Source: Pseudomonadota bacterium
GTDB lineage: Bacteria > Pseudomonadota > Gammaproteobacteria > Steroidobacterales > Steroidobacteraceae
Reading direction: 5' to 3'
Length of the DNA stretch: 13,854 bases
Assembly: GCA_021792815.1 (NCBI GenBank)
Contig: JAJYTX010000028.1
Span: 1-13,854 of the forward strand
A model generated the notes under the pieces. It did not search any database and was not told the DNA's origin. It saw only the letters and a list, made by a program, of their open reading frames with translations. Shown in pieces: positions 6,849-13,717 of the stretch. The position numbers and the translations under genes are program-made. Within the stretch, counting starts at the first letter, position 1. Every line of letters starts with the position of its first letter.

Positions 6849-8862
6849 GCCGAGCGCCCTCGTCGTCTTCACGCCTTCGGGCAAACGAGGCCGCTTCCCC
6901 CTCGGCACCCCGCTGCTCGCGGCTGCCCGGTCCCTCGGGGTGGATATCGACTCGGTGTGCGGCGGACGGGCGATCTGCGGGCGTTGCCAGGTGCTCGTCA
7001 TGGAGGGTGAGTTCGCCAAGCACGGGGTCGTCTCGAGGGCACAGCACCTCTCGCCGCCCAACGAGGCCGAAGACAGCTACGCCCGCCGCCGCGGCCTGCC
7101 GGACGGCCACCGCCTGTCCTGCCAGGCGCACATTCTCGGCGACCTGGTGGTGGATGTGCCGTCTTCGAGCCAGGTGCACCGGCAGGTCGTGCGCAAGCGC
7201 GCCGATGTGCGCGCCATCACCCTCGATCCGGTCGTGCGGCTGCATTACGTCGAAGTGCGCCAGCCGGATATGCACGACCCCGCGGGCGATCTGCAAAGGC
7301 TGAAGGAAGCCCTAGCGCGCGAGTGGCAGTTGCAGGACCTGCGCTGCGACCTTCAGGTGCTGCAGAGTTTGCAGGCGGCGCTGCGCCGGGGGCAGTGGAA
7401 GGTCACCGTCGCGGTGCATGCCGCCTCGCAGATCATCGCGGTCCGCCCCGGCTTTCACGAGCGTGCGCTGGGGCTGGCGGTGGACATCGGCTCGACCACC
7501 ATCGCCGCACACCTGTGCGACCTGGAATCGGGCGAGGTGCTGGCCTCGAGCGGCGTCATGAACCCTCAGATCCGCTTCGGCGAGGATCTGATGAGCCGCG
7601 TTTCCTACTCCATGATGCACCCGGGCGGCGCCCAGCAGATGACCGCCGCCGTGCGCGAGGCACTCAATGCGCTCGCCGCCGACGTCGCGCATCAGGCCCA
7701 TGCCGGCCCCGAGGACATCCTGGAGGTCTGCCTCGTCGGCAATCCCATCATGCATCACCTGCTGCTCGGCATCGACCCGGTGGAGCTCGGCGGCGCCCCC
7801 TTTGCGCTCGCCACCGACGAGGCGACGGTGCTGCGCACCGCGGAGCTCGGTCTTGCACTGCATCCGAACGCCCGGGTCTACGTCCTGCCGTGCATCGCAG
7901 GACACGTCGGCGCCGACACCGCCGGTATGATTCTCTCGGAACGGCCGGACCTCTCGGACGACATCACGCTTCTCGTCGACGTCGGCACGAACGCCGAGAT
8001 CGTCCTCGGTAACCGCGAGCGCCTGCTCGCCTGCTCCAGCCCCACCGGTCCGGCCTTCGAAGGGGCGCAGATCAGTTCCGGTCAGCGTGCCGCACCCGGG
8101 GCGATCGAGCGGGTGCGCATCGACCCCGCCACACTCGAGCCGCGGTTCAAGGTCATCGGCTCGGAGCGGTGGTCGGATCAGCCGGGATTCGAGGACTCGA
8201 TCCGCAGCACCGGGGTCACCGGCATCTGCGGCTCAGGCATCATCGAGATCATCGCCGAGATGTATCTGGCGGGCATCATCAATCAGGACGGCGTGCTCGA
8301 CGGCTCACTCGCCGCACGCAGTCCACGCATCGTGGCCCAGGGACGCACCTTCAGCTACGTGGTGTACCAGGGCGCGCAGACCCTCACCATCACCCAGAAC
8401 GACGTGCGCGCCATCCAGCTCGCCAAGGCCGCCCTCTATGCCGGCATCCGTCTGCTGATGGAGCATTTCGGAACCGAGCACGTCGATCGCATTCGCCTCG
8501 CAGGCGCCTTCGGCGCACACATCGACGTCAAGTACGCCATGCTGCTCGGGATGATCCCGGACTGCGATCTGTCGCAGGTTGTCTCCGCGGGCAATGCCGC
8601 CGGCACCGGCGCGCGCATCGCGCTGCTCGACTTCGGTTCACGCCGCACGATCGAAGCTCTCGTGCACACCGTCACCAAGGTCGAAACCGCTCTCGAGCCC
8701 CGATTCCAGCAGCATTTCGTCGAGGCCATGGGCATCCCGCACTCCACCGCCCCGTACCCTCAGCTGCGCAGGGCGGTCGACCTGCCCGCTCCCAAGGCGC
8801 CCGCGGCGCGCGACGGCGCCCGGCGGCACCGGCCACGGCCGCAGACCGTGGAAAGCAACTGA
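6838..8862 (+). CDS. ASKHA-domain corrinoid reactivation protein (RACo/RamA-like) with [2Fe-2S] domain
   Basis: 674 residues from GTG 6838 (11-bp overlap with the previous gene). It is an ATP-dependent reductive activator that returns accidentally oxidised Co(II) corrinoid to Co(I). The N-terminal ferredoxin domain carries CX5CX2C in CGGRAICGRC (Cys 41, 47, 50) and a fourth Cys at 95 (RLSCQAHI), the plant-type [2Fe-2S] pattern seen in RACo. A middle linker spans about 105-205. The ASKHA/DUF4445 domain begins at AVDIGSTTIAAH (about 213), continues with MNPQIRFGEDLMSR, ILEVCLVGNPIMHHLLL, and the second phosphate motif LLVDVGTNAEIVLG (about 377-390), and finishes with LAGAFGAHIDVKYAMLLG. The last ~40 residues are a basic, Pro/Ala/Arg-rich tail. 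This is the last gene of the operon. Presence of this protein strongly supports a corrinoid methyl-transfer pathway rather than plain folate metabolism. Confidence 0.93.
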   Translation: MSAEPSALVVFTPSGKRGRFPLGTPLLAAARSLGVDIDSVCGGRAICGRCQVLVMEGEFAKHGVVSRAQHLSPPNEAEDSYARRRGLPDGHRLSCQAHILGDLVVDVPSSSQVHRQVVRKRADVRAITLDPVVRLHYVEVRQPDMHDPAGDLQRLKEALAREWQLQDLRCDLQVLQSLQAALRRGQWKVTVAVHAASQIIAVRPGFHERALGLAVDIGSTTIAAHLCDLESGEVLASSGVMNPQIRFGEDLMSRVSYSMMHPGGAQQMTAAVREALNALAADVAHQAHAGPEDILEVCLVGNPIMHHLLLGIDPVELGGAPFALATDEATVLRTAELGLALHPNARVYVLPCIAGHVGADTAGMILSERPDLSDDITLLVDVGTNAEIVLGNRERLLACSSPTGPAFEGAQISSGQRAAPGAIERVRIDPATLEPRFKVIGSERWSDQPGFEDSIRSTGVTGICGSGIIEIIAEMYLAGIINQDGVLDGSLAARSPRIVAQGRTFSYVVYQGAQTLTITQNDVRAIQLAKAALYAGIRLLMEHFGTEHVDRIRLAGAFGAHIDVKYAMLLGMIPDCDLSQVVSAGNAAGTGARIALLDFGSRRTIEALVHTVTKVETALEPRFQQHFVEAMGIPHSTAPYPQLRRAVDLPAPKAPAARDGARRHRPRPQTVESN

Positions 8863-8880
8863 GCGCAGCCACGGCGTCTG

Positions 8881-9137
8881 CCATCGCTCTCCAAAGGCTC
8901 CGCATGGCGCCGGGCGGCGCCGAGCAGATCGAGGAGCCCGGAAAGGCCTTGGGTTTAAGACAGTTCTCGCGCCGGGAACTCGACCACGCGACCCAGAAGA
9001 AGGGCCAGCAGACAGCACAAGGGGTGCACGCAGATCTTCTGACCGGTCCATTGATACTGCGGGCGCACCGCCATGTGCTCGTCCTTCTTCAGTTGCTGGA
9101 ACGCTTCCCCGAATTCGCTCTGACCGCGATGGCCATA
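8881..9137 (-). pseudogene. Remnant of an IS transposase (C-terminal part)
   Basis: Read on the - strand from 9137 the frame gives YGHRGQSEFGEAFQQLKK, then DEHMAVRPQYQWTGQKI, CVHPLCCLLALLLGRVVE and FPARELS, then a stop at 8955-8957. The same frame then continues with GLSGLLDLLGAARR to about 8881. The 'RGQ..(V/F)E..F.QLK....AVRPQYxWT.QKI..H...C.LALLL.R..E' pattern is that of the C-terminal end of IS1634-like (DDE, IS4-superfamily) transposases, and 'LLDLLG.(I/A)R' is usual close to their C-terminus. So the TAA looks like a nonsense change inside a broken gene. A further stop sits immediately upstream (9138-9140), the N-terminal two thirds with the catalytic residues are absent, and no terminal inverted repeats were found. 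Family assignment is from memory of motifs. Confidence 0.72.
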
Positions 9138-9315
9138 TCAGTCGCTCCGTACGAACGGTTATCTGACGGGCACCGGTTGCAGCGGACTTGACCTCTCCGC
9201 CTACGCCGGCGCACAGCCGAACGACGCGGTGCCCAAGCCGATCACCCTCGCGCTGCCGGTCATGGGACTGGCTGCCCTCGGCGGGGCGCTCTGGAGGCGC
9301 TGCCGGACGGTCTGA
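9124..9315 (+). pseudogene. 3' fragment of a PEP-CTERM-like surface protein gene
   Basis: Frame 1 is open from 9124 to the TGA at 9313-9315 with no start codon of its own. Its end reads GLDLSAYAGAQPND, then AVPKPITLALPVMGLAALGG, ALWRRCRTV. This has the layout of a PEP-CTERM exosortase signal: a short V-P-x-P motif, a ~20-residue hydrophobic helix with the common TLAL..(L/M)GLA.LG pattern, and a terminal Arg cluster. The usual Glu of PEP is replaced by Lys (PKP). The upstream body of the protein is missing, replaced by the transposase remnant on the other strand. Exosortase substrates are secreted and processed at the inner membrane; this fragment is unlikely to be expressed. Confidence 0.5.
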
Positions 9316-9375
9316 GTGCTCATCCGCGGGGCTTCGCGACATCGCTCCCTGGCCCGCGCCCGGCGACGCTGCGCC

Positions 9376-11925
9376 TCAGAAATGGACGGTGCCGCGAATG
9401 TAGTAATAACCTCCATTGATCCCAAAGGGCGAGAACATCGGGTACTGGAATACTCCGAGCGTATCGCCGTATTGGAACGAATTGTAATGCGCGAGCAGCG
9501 TCGCGTTGTACCGATTCGGGTAACGGTTGAACAGATTGATCGCCCCCAGGTGCACGCTGAGGTTGCGCCACAGCCGGTAGCCCACGTCGAGATTCGTGAG
9601 CGGGGTCACTTGGATGGTGGACTTGAAGTACGTCGGCACGTTTGCCGGGTTGTCGCCGTCGTCGCTCTCCCATTCCGAGCTCGGTCCGTAGATCTGCTCG
9701 GTGAGATCAACGGAGAGCTTGTGCAGCCGCCACAGCCCGCCAAGATTAACCACGTATCGGGGGCTTGCGGTGCTGAGATCCGAGAGCGCGGTGGCATCGT
9801 ACAACGTCGAGCCGGTGAGCCCGGTGGGCGTCGCAGGCACCCTGGTGATGGAGGTCTGGTTGTAGTTCGCGCCGATCGTCCAGTCCACGTGACCGAAGCG
9901 GTAATCCATCGGGATCTGGAACGTCAGATCGGCGCCCTGGGTGCGAGTGTCGATGCCGTTGGCGAATACCGTCACACCGGTGCTGCCGGTGGCGAGGACG
10001 CTGGGATCGAGCTGATTGCCGTTGGCGCTGATGGCGGCGTTGATGGCCGCAGCGGCGGGCTGCGCGACGCCGTTCACGGTGCCGTAGAGGTTGCCGGTCG
10101 CGACAATCCGGTTGGTGATGTTTATCCGGTATACATCAAGGGTGCCGATCACCCGCGAGGTGGGCCGCCACACCACCCCGACGCTGAACTGCATGGAGTG
10201 CTCCGGTCGCAGACCGGAGCCGAGGCCGAGCAGCCTGCCGCCGGAGGAATTCGGCGGCAACTGCACGAACGCGCTGGTCGGGGTCACGTTGGTCGAGGAA
10301 TAGTACTCCTCGGCGAGCGTGGGGGCGCGAAAGCCGCTGCTCACTGTGGCACGCAATGCAACCCGGTGCGTGAGGTCGTACCGGCCGGTCAGTTTCCCGA
10401 TGGTCGCCGAGCCGAAATCGCTGTAATGCTCGTAGCGGGCGGCCGCATCGAGGTGCAGGGCGGACACGGGACGCAGCGCGAGGTCCACATAGAACGCCGC
10501 GACGTGGCGGCGATGGGTACCGGCATCCGTGGGCGTGAAGCCCGGATATCCCTGCGCGCCACCGTCGAGGTAGGAGATCGGGATCCCGGCGCCGATGGCG
10601 TAACTGTCGTTCCGGTATTGGGTGCCGAGGGCAACGTTGAGTGGACCGTCGAGCCCGACGGCAAAGCTGCGATCGACATCCAGGTTCGACGTCCACTGCG
10701 TGGTCTGCAGGTAGCCATCGTAGTAATCAGAGGGCGTGGGGTTGCCGGTCGCGGCGTAAATACCGGCGTTCGCTGAGTTCAGCGTGTACACCACGAAATG
10801 ATCCCGCCCCCAGGTGCTGCTCAGGTCCCAGCGCCAGCCTGCGGTCGTGCCCTTCAGGCCGGCTGTCGCCGACGCATCACGCTCATCGCTCGCCTCCTGC
10901 GGCACGAAGCCGAAGGGAAAGGGGTAGGTCGTGAGGCCGGTGGCCGGATCAGTGTAAGAAATCTTGCCCGGCAGGCGGTACTTCTGAAACGAGTTGGCGC
11001 GCTTCAAGCCATAAGTGCCGAACAGGTAAAAGCGCAGCCCCGCCGGCAGGCGAAAGCCGGCATTGAGCTCGAACAGCTTGAGCGTGAAGTGGCCGTCGCC
11101 TTCCTCGGCGCCGAGCATCGGATAACCGTTCACGGCCCGCATGTTCGAGTTCGGGTACGTGGCGAGGTTCGCCGGATTGATGACCCGCTCATCGATGGCA
11201 CTGCGGTTACTGCTGCCGTGGTGATGAATCTCGGCGGTCACGTTCAGGTAGCTGTGCGGCAGGGGTGCGAAGCCGGCGTTTGCAGAAACGTCATTGGTGC
11301 CTCCGCCGCCGTCCATGTAGCCGCCGTAGGTGCCGCTTAACGTGCCCCCGGAGTCCGCCTTCTTCAGGATGATATTGATGACGCCGGCGATCGCACCGCT
11401 GCCGTACTGCGCCGCGGCGCCCTGGTTCAGCACTTCGATGCGCGCAATCGAGGCGAGCGGAATGAAATTCAGATCGCTGCCGGCACAGCCCTGGTATGGT
11501 CCGCTGTCGACCTCGATGTTGGCGGTGCTGTGCCGGCGCTTGCCGTTGACGAGCACCAGCACGTCGTTGCAGCTCAGTCCGCGCAGTCGGGCCTGCAGCG
11601 TCTGGCCGGCCATGTCGTTGCCGAATGGTTGCGCGGTGAAGCTCGGCACGAGCTGCGCCAGCGTATTCACCAGACTTGGATTGCCGCCAGCGCGCTGCAG
11701 CGCAGCGGCGCCGACGATCTGCACGGGGGCAGCGCTGTTGGCGGCCGTGATGCCGCGCTCGCGAGAACCGGTCACTATGATTTCATTGAGCGTATTGCGG
11801 TGGCCCGCCGAGCCCGCGGGCACACTCTGCGCGCGCGCGCCGTGCAGCGCGATGAGACCGACGATGAGCGTCGAGAGACGGGCCGGAACCGCAAGCAACG
11901 GACGCGAAAAAGAAGCTGGTGGCAT
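9376..11925 (-). CDS. TonB-dependent outer-membrane receptor (candidate molybdate/tungstate receptor)
   Basis: 849 residues. ATG 11925 is chosen because it has Shine-Dalgarno GAAAGG seven bases upstream and a signal peptide immediately after it (LSTLIVGLIALHGARAQS, cleavage about residue 33). The open frame upstream is not needed. A TonB-box-like NEIIVTGSRERG lies at 47-58. The plug domain covers about 60-190 with LVLVNGKRRHS (123-133), IARIEVLNQGAAAQYGS and GAIAGVINIILKK. A 22-strand barrel follows, ending in RGTVHF with the terminal Phe of outer-membrane proteins. The mature protein has just two cysteines, 119 and 147, both in the plug. Such receptors use TonB energy to import scarce metal complexes or large nutrients. 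The sequence alone does not give the substrate. The ModE-like box overlapping its promoter and the adjacent WtpA-like binding protein suggest molybdate, tungstate or a complex of them. An unrelated ligand (siderophore, sugar) remains possible. Confidence 0.93.
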   Translation of the reverse strand: MPPASFSRPLLAVPARLSTLIVGLIALHGARAQSVPAGSAGHRNTLNEIIVTGSRERGITAANSAAPVQIVGAAALQRAGGNPSLVNTLAQLVPSFTAQPFGNDMAGQTLQARLRGLSCNDVLVLVNGKRRHSTANIEVDSGPYQGCAGSDLNFIPLASIARIEVLNQGAAAQYGSGAIAGVINIILKKADSGGTLSGTYGGYMDGGGGTNDVSANAGFAPLPHSYLNVTAEIHHHGSSNRSAIDERVINPANLATYPNSNMRAVNGYPMLGAEEGDGHFTLKLFELNAGFRLPAGLRFYLFGTYGLKRANSFQKYRLPGKISYTDPATGLTTYPFPFGFVPQEASDERDASATAGLKGTTAGWRWDLSSTWGRDHFVVYTLNSANAGIYAATGNPTPSDYYDGYLQTTQWTSNLDVDRSFAVGLDGPLNVALGTQYRNDSYAIGAGIPISYLDGGAQGYPGFTPTDAGTHRRHVAAFYVDLALRPVSALHLDAAARYEHYSDFGSATIGKLTGRYDLTHRVALRATVSSGFRAPTLAEEYYSSTNVTPTSAFVQLPPNSSGGRLLGLGSGLRPEHSMQFSVGVVWRPTSRVIGTLDVYRINITNRIVATGNLYGTVNGVAQPAAAAINAAISANGNQLDPSVLATGSTGVTVFANGIDTRTQGADLTFQIPMDYRFGHVDWTIGANYNQTSITRVPATPTGLTGSTLYDATALSDLSTASPRYVVNLGGLWRLHKLSVDLTEQIYGPSSEWESDDGDNPANVPTYFKSTIQVTPLTNLDVGYRLWRNLSVHLGAINLFNRYPNRYNATLLAHYNSFQYGDTLGVFQYPMFSPFGINGGYYYIRGTVHF

Positions 11926-12112
11926 GGGATTGCCTTTCGGCGGATCGCGGTGAAGAGCAGTGCGCGTGTCGAGCCGTCGGTGCGGCGGATCGAGGTGTTG
12001 GTTTCTGAGGCAATCGCGAACCGCCAGCGTCGCGGCGGCGAGCCGACCGGCGGTTGCCGGCACCGGATGGAAAGAACACTGTTGTTTCTGCATGGATGAA
12101 TCGCTTCTGTTT

Positions 12113-12136
12113 CGTAATATCCAATTATATATAGCG
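12113..12136 (-). promoter_or_regulatory. ModE-like operator upstream of the TonB-dependent receptor
   Basis: On the - strand: CGCTATAT, spacer ATAATTGG, ATATTACG; 24 bp of pseudo-palindrome in GC-rich surroundings. The known ModE consensus has half-sites CGnTATAT(A) and (T)ATATAACG separated so that eight bases lie between the 8-mers. Here the left half is a perfect match, including the ninth base A, and the right half differs at one position (ATATTACG). It contains the -10 hexamer of the receptor promoter, so bound ModE-molybdate would block transcription when the oxyanion is plentiful. Confidence 0.7.
12124..12129 (-). promoter_or_regulatory. -10 hexamer of the TonB-dependent receptor promoter
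   Basis: A perfect TATAAT on the - strand, inside the ModE-like box. No convincing TTGACA-like -35 is visible 16-18 bp upstream, which suggests either a weak promoter or help from an activator. The expected start would give a 5' leader of about 190 bases before ATG 11925. Confidence 0.45.
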
Positions 12137-12241
12137 CTGACCGCGATGATCCCCGCGGTGTGATTGGAACTCGAGCCCGGAGTGGCGTCCGCAGCGGCGG
12201 CGCGACGCACCGCCTCCTGCACGCAGGCGCAGGTCGCCGTC

Positions 12242-12289
12242 GCCCGGATCCGCTCGGGCGCCTCAGGCGGCGCCCGCGCGGATCCGGGC
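12242..12289 (-). terminator. Large GC-rich hairpin just after the binding-protein gene
   Basis: A 12-bp perfect stem (12242-12253 with 12278-12289, GCGGATCCGGGC and its complement), one mismatch, then a further 8-bp stem (12255-12262 with 12269-12276) and a 6-base loop. It begins five bases after the stop of the binding-protein gene on the - strand. No T-tract follows, so it may be an atypical terminator, an mRNA-stabilising 3' structure, or a processing site separating this transcript from the receptor gene. Confidence 0.5.
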
Positions 12290-12294
12290 AAGAT

Positions 12295-13194
12295 TCACTG
12301 CAACAAGGTTCTCAGCTTCGCCGGCAGTGCCCGCGCATCTCCGCTCACCGTCGGTCGCTGCAGCACCAGTCCGTTCTGCCTCATCAGGCGCTGCCCCCGG
12401 GGACCGAGCAGGAAGGCAACGAATGCCTGCGCTCCCTCGGGATCCGGGCCGGCGCGCACAACGGTGACGGTGTAGGTCGCCGTCGGCGTGATGGCCGCAG
12501 GCAGCGTGATGGCCGGGATGCGCGCCGCTGACGTTTCCGTCGAGTAAAAGAAGCCGGCATCGAGCTGTCCCGACTGCAGCCGCCCGACCAGCGCCTCCTC
12601 CGGCAGGACCTGCGCGGGATTTTCCGCGCTGCCGAGCACGCGGCGCGCGAAATGCGGGATGCGGTAATAGGCCTGCGCCCGGCGCATCAGCTGCAGCGTC
12701 AGGCCACCCTTGGGGTCGAGCTTCGGGTCCGTGCGGCCCAGGCGGATGCCCCGCGACTGCAACACCTGGTACCAGGGTCGGTGCCTGAACGCGGCGGCGA
12801 AGCGGCTCGCCGGGTTGTAGCCGATCACCAGCGGCGAGCGCGCGAAGCTGATATACCAGCTCACCCAATTGCCGTTGTGCGACCCCATCAGTCCGGTGTT
12901 GATGCCCGGAGCGGCGCTCACGAACACGTCCGCCCGATACAACCGGCCGCGGATCTCGTTGGCGAGCAGCTTCGCGCCGCCCGCGTAACCGCGGAAATGG
13001 TAGCCGCTGGCACGATCGAAGGCGGGCCCGACCTGATGCTCCATCAGGTTGACCAGCGAGCCGGCATACAGCACGTTGACCACTCCCGCGGCAGCCGCAA
13101 CCCCTGAAACGCACAGCAGGGCCGCAGCCGCCAAACCGGCAACGAGGCCGTGCAACCCGGCTGCCCTCGGAAAAATCCCGCGAATACCCGTCAT
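12295..13194 (-). CDS. WtpA/ModA-like tungstate/molybdate ABC transporter substrate-binding protein
   Basis: 299 residues, exported to the periplasm by a signal peptide (GLVAGLAAAALLCVSGVAAA, cleavage about residue 36). ATG 13194 has Shine-Dalgarno GGGAGAG six bases away. The mature start VVNVLYAGSLVNLMEHQV, followed by YRADVFVSAAP (86-96), NWVSWYISFARSPLVIGYN (109-127) and RLGRTDPKLDPKG (151-163), follows the WtpA/archaeal-ModA pattern. Those proteins bind the oxyanion in six-coordinate form, adding two carboxylates. Asp 156 or 160 and Glu 220 (in FFYSTETSA) sit where they would be expected (inference). No wtpB permease or wtpC ATPase gene lies beside it. A ModE-like box is found 281 bp upstream. 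Alternatives such as sulfate or iron binding fit the motifs less well. The separation from the receptor gene by a hairpin and a second box suggests separate transcripts. Confidence 0.87.
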   Translation of the reverse strand: MTGIRGIFPRAAGLHGLVAGLAAAALLCVSGVAAAAGVVNVLYAGSLVNLMEHQVGPAFDRASGYHFRGYAGGAKLLANEIRGRLYRADVFVSAAPGINTGLMGSHNGNWVSWYISFARSPLVIGYNPASRFAAAFRHRPWYQVLQSRGIRLGRTDPKLDPKGGLTLQLMRRAQAYYRIPHFARRVLGSAENPAQVLPEEALVGRLQSGQLDAGFFYSTETSAARIPAITLPAAITPTATYTVTVVRAGPDPEGAQAFVAFLLGPRGQRLMRQNGLVLQRPTVSGDARALPAKLRTLLQ

Positions 13195-13474
13195 GATGCT
13201 CTCTCCCGACGCTCCATTCAGCCAACGATCACCCACGGTCCGCCGACAGTGCCGCCGGCAGCCCGGACTTCGCCCCGACGCCGTGCCCGATCGGAATCCT
13301 GACAAAGACGCATGACGCATCCCCCGCGGCTCAGCCACCGAGGCCGACCGCTTCCGCAGTCCGGACCGGGCCGCACCTGCATCCGGCAGACCGATCCCGC
13401 CGCCAGCGCGGCGGTCGCGGCCCTCAGGTCCCGCAAGCCGCCTCGGCTCATGCACGCCCGCCCACGTCCGGACT
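13195..13474 (-). other. Leader region between ModE-like box and binding-protein gene
   Basis: 280 bp without a gene I can support. The binding-protein frame remains open upstream to 13455, but the predicted peptide is Arg/Gly-rich, lacks family resemblance, and would bury the signal peptide 87 residues in. The stretch is GC-rich and can fold (for example CCGCC/GGCGG at 13400-13404 and 13410-13414). I could not match it to a known Moco, Tuco or cobalamin riboswitch. Confidence 0.5.
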
Positions 13475-13498
13475 CGTTATATCTCATAGGATATTACG
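13475..13498 (-). promoter_or_regulatory. ModE-like operator upstream of the WtpA-like gene
   Basis: On the + strand: CGTTATAT, spacer CTCATAGG, ATATTACG. It has the same 8+8+8 layout as the box at 12113-12136 and shares the 10-mer GGATATTACG with it. The left half is a perfect ModE half-site. On the - strand it offers TATAAC (13476-13481) as a possible -10. A weak -35-like TTGATT lies at 13512-13517, but the spacing to this -10 is too long (it would instead suit TATCCT or TAATAT within the box), so the exact promoter is unresolved. The only gene it could serve nearby is the binding-protein gene. Confidence 0.68.
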
Positions 13499-13717
13499 CA
13501 GCGCGACAGGAAATCAAGCGGTGGATGCTGCCGGTGTCGGCGGGTCCGCCGCTGGCGGGTCAGCAGCCGGCCGACATTGCCTCTCGCCATGCTGCGTCGA
13601 GGCGTATGAACGGCCGTTGCCCCGCGATGCCGGGCTCGGATTGGCGCGGGGCGGCCGCCGCGGCCCCGGGCAGCGGCTCGCCCGGAACAGACTCAGCGCT
13701 GCGCGGCGCAGTGACCG
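13499..13717. other. Intergenic region between purU end and ModE-like box
   Basis: 219 bp of very GC-rich sequence with no supportable gene on either strand. The open frames here are Ala/Gly/Arg-rich shadows. It should contain the purU 3' end signal, but I could not identify a clear terminator. Confidence 0.5.

Noticed and set aside
9188..9403. + strand ORF over the scar region
   Set aside because: Wrong frame relative to the PEP-CTERM-like tail and overlapping the receptor gene end; Ser/Arg/Pro-rich shadow.
12094..12291. N-terminal extension of the TonB-dependent receptor
   Set aside because: The frame is open, but it crosses the -10/operator and is followed by an ordinary start, Shine-Dalgarno and signal peptide at 11925. 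An in-frame ATG at 12093 would bury the signal peptide 56 residues in.
13195..13474. Moco or cobalamin riboswitch
   Set aside because: I looked for the conserved B12 box and a Moco-like core and could not find convincing matches. GC-rich stems alone are not evidence.
13218..13487. Small - strand ORF in the leader of the binding-protein gene
   Set aside because: It begins inside the operator and has Arg/Gly-rich composition, no Shine-Dalgarno and no recognisable family.
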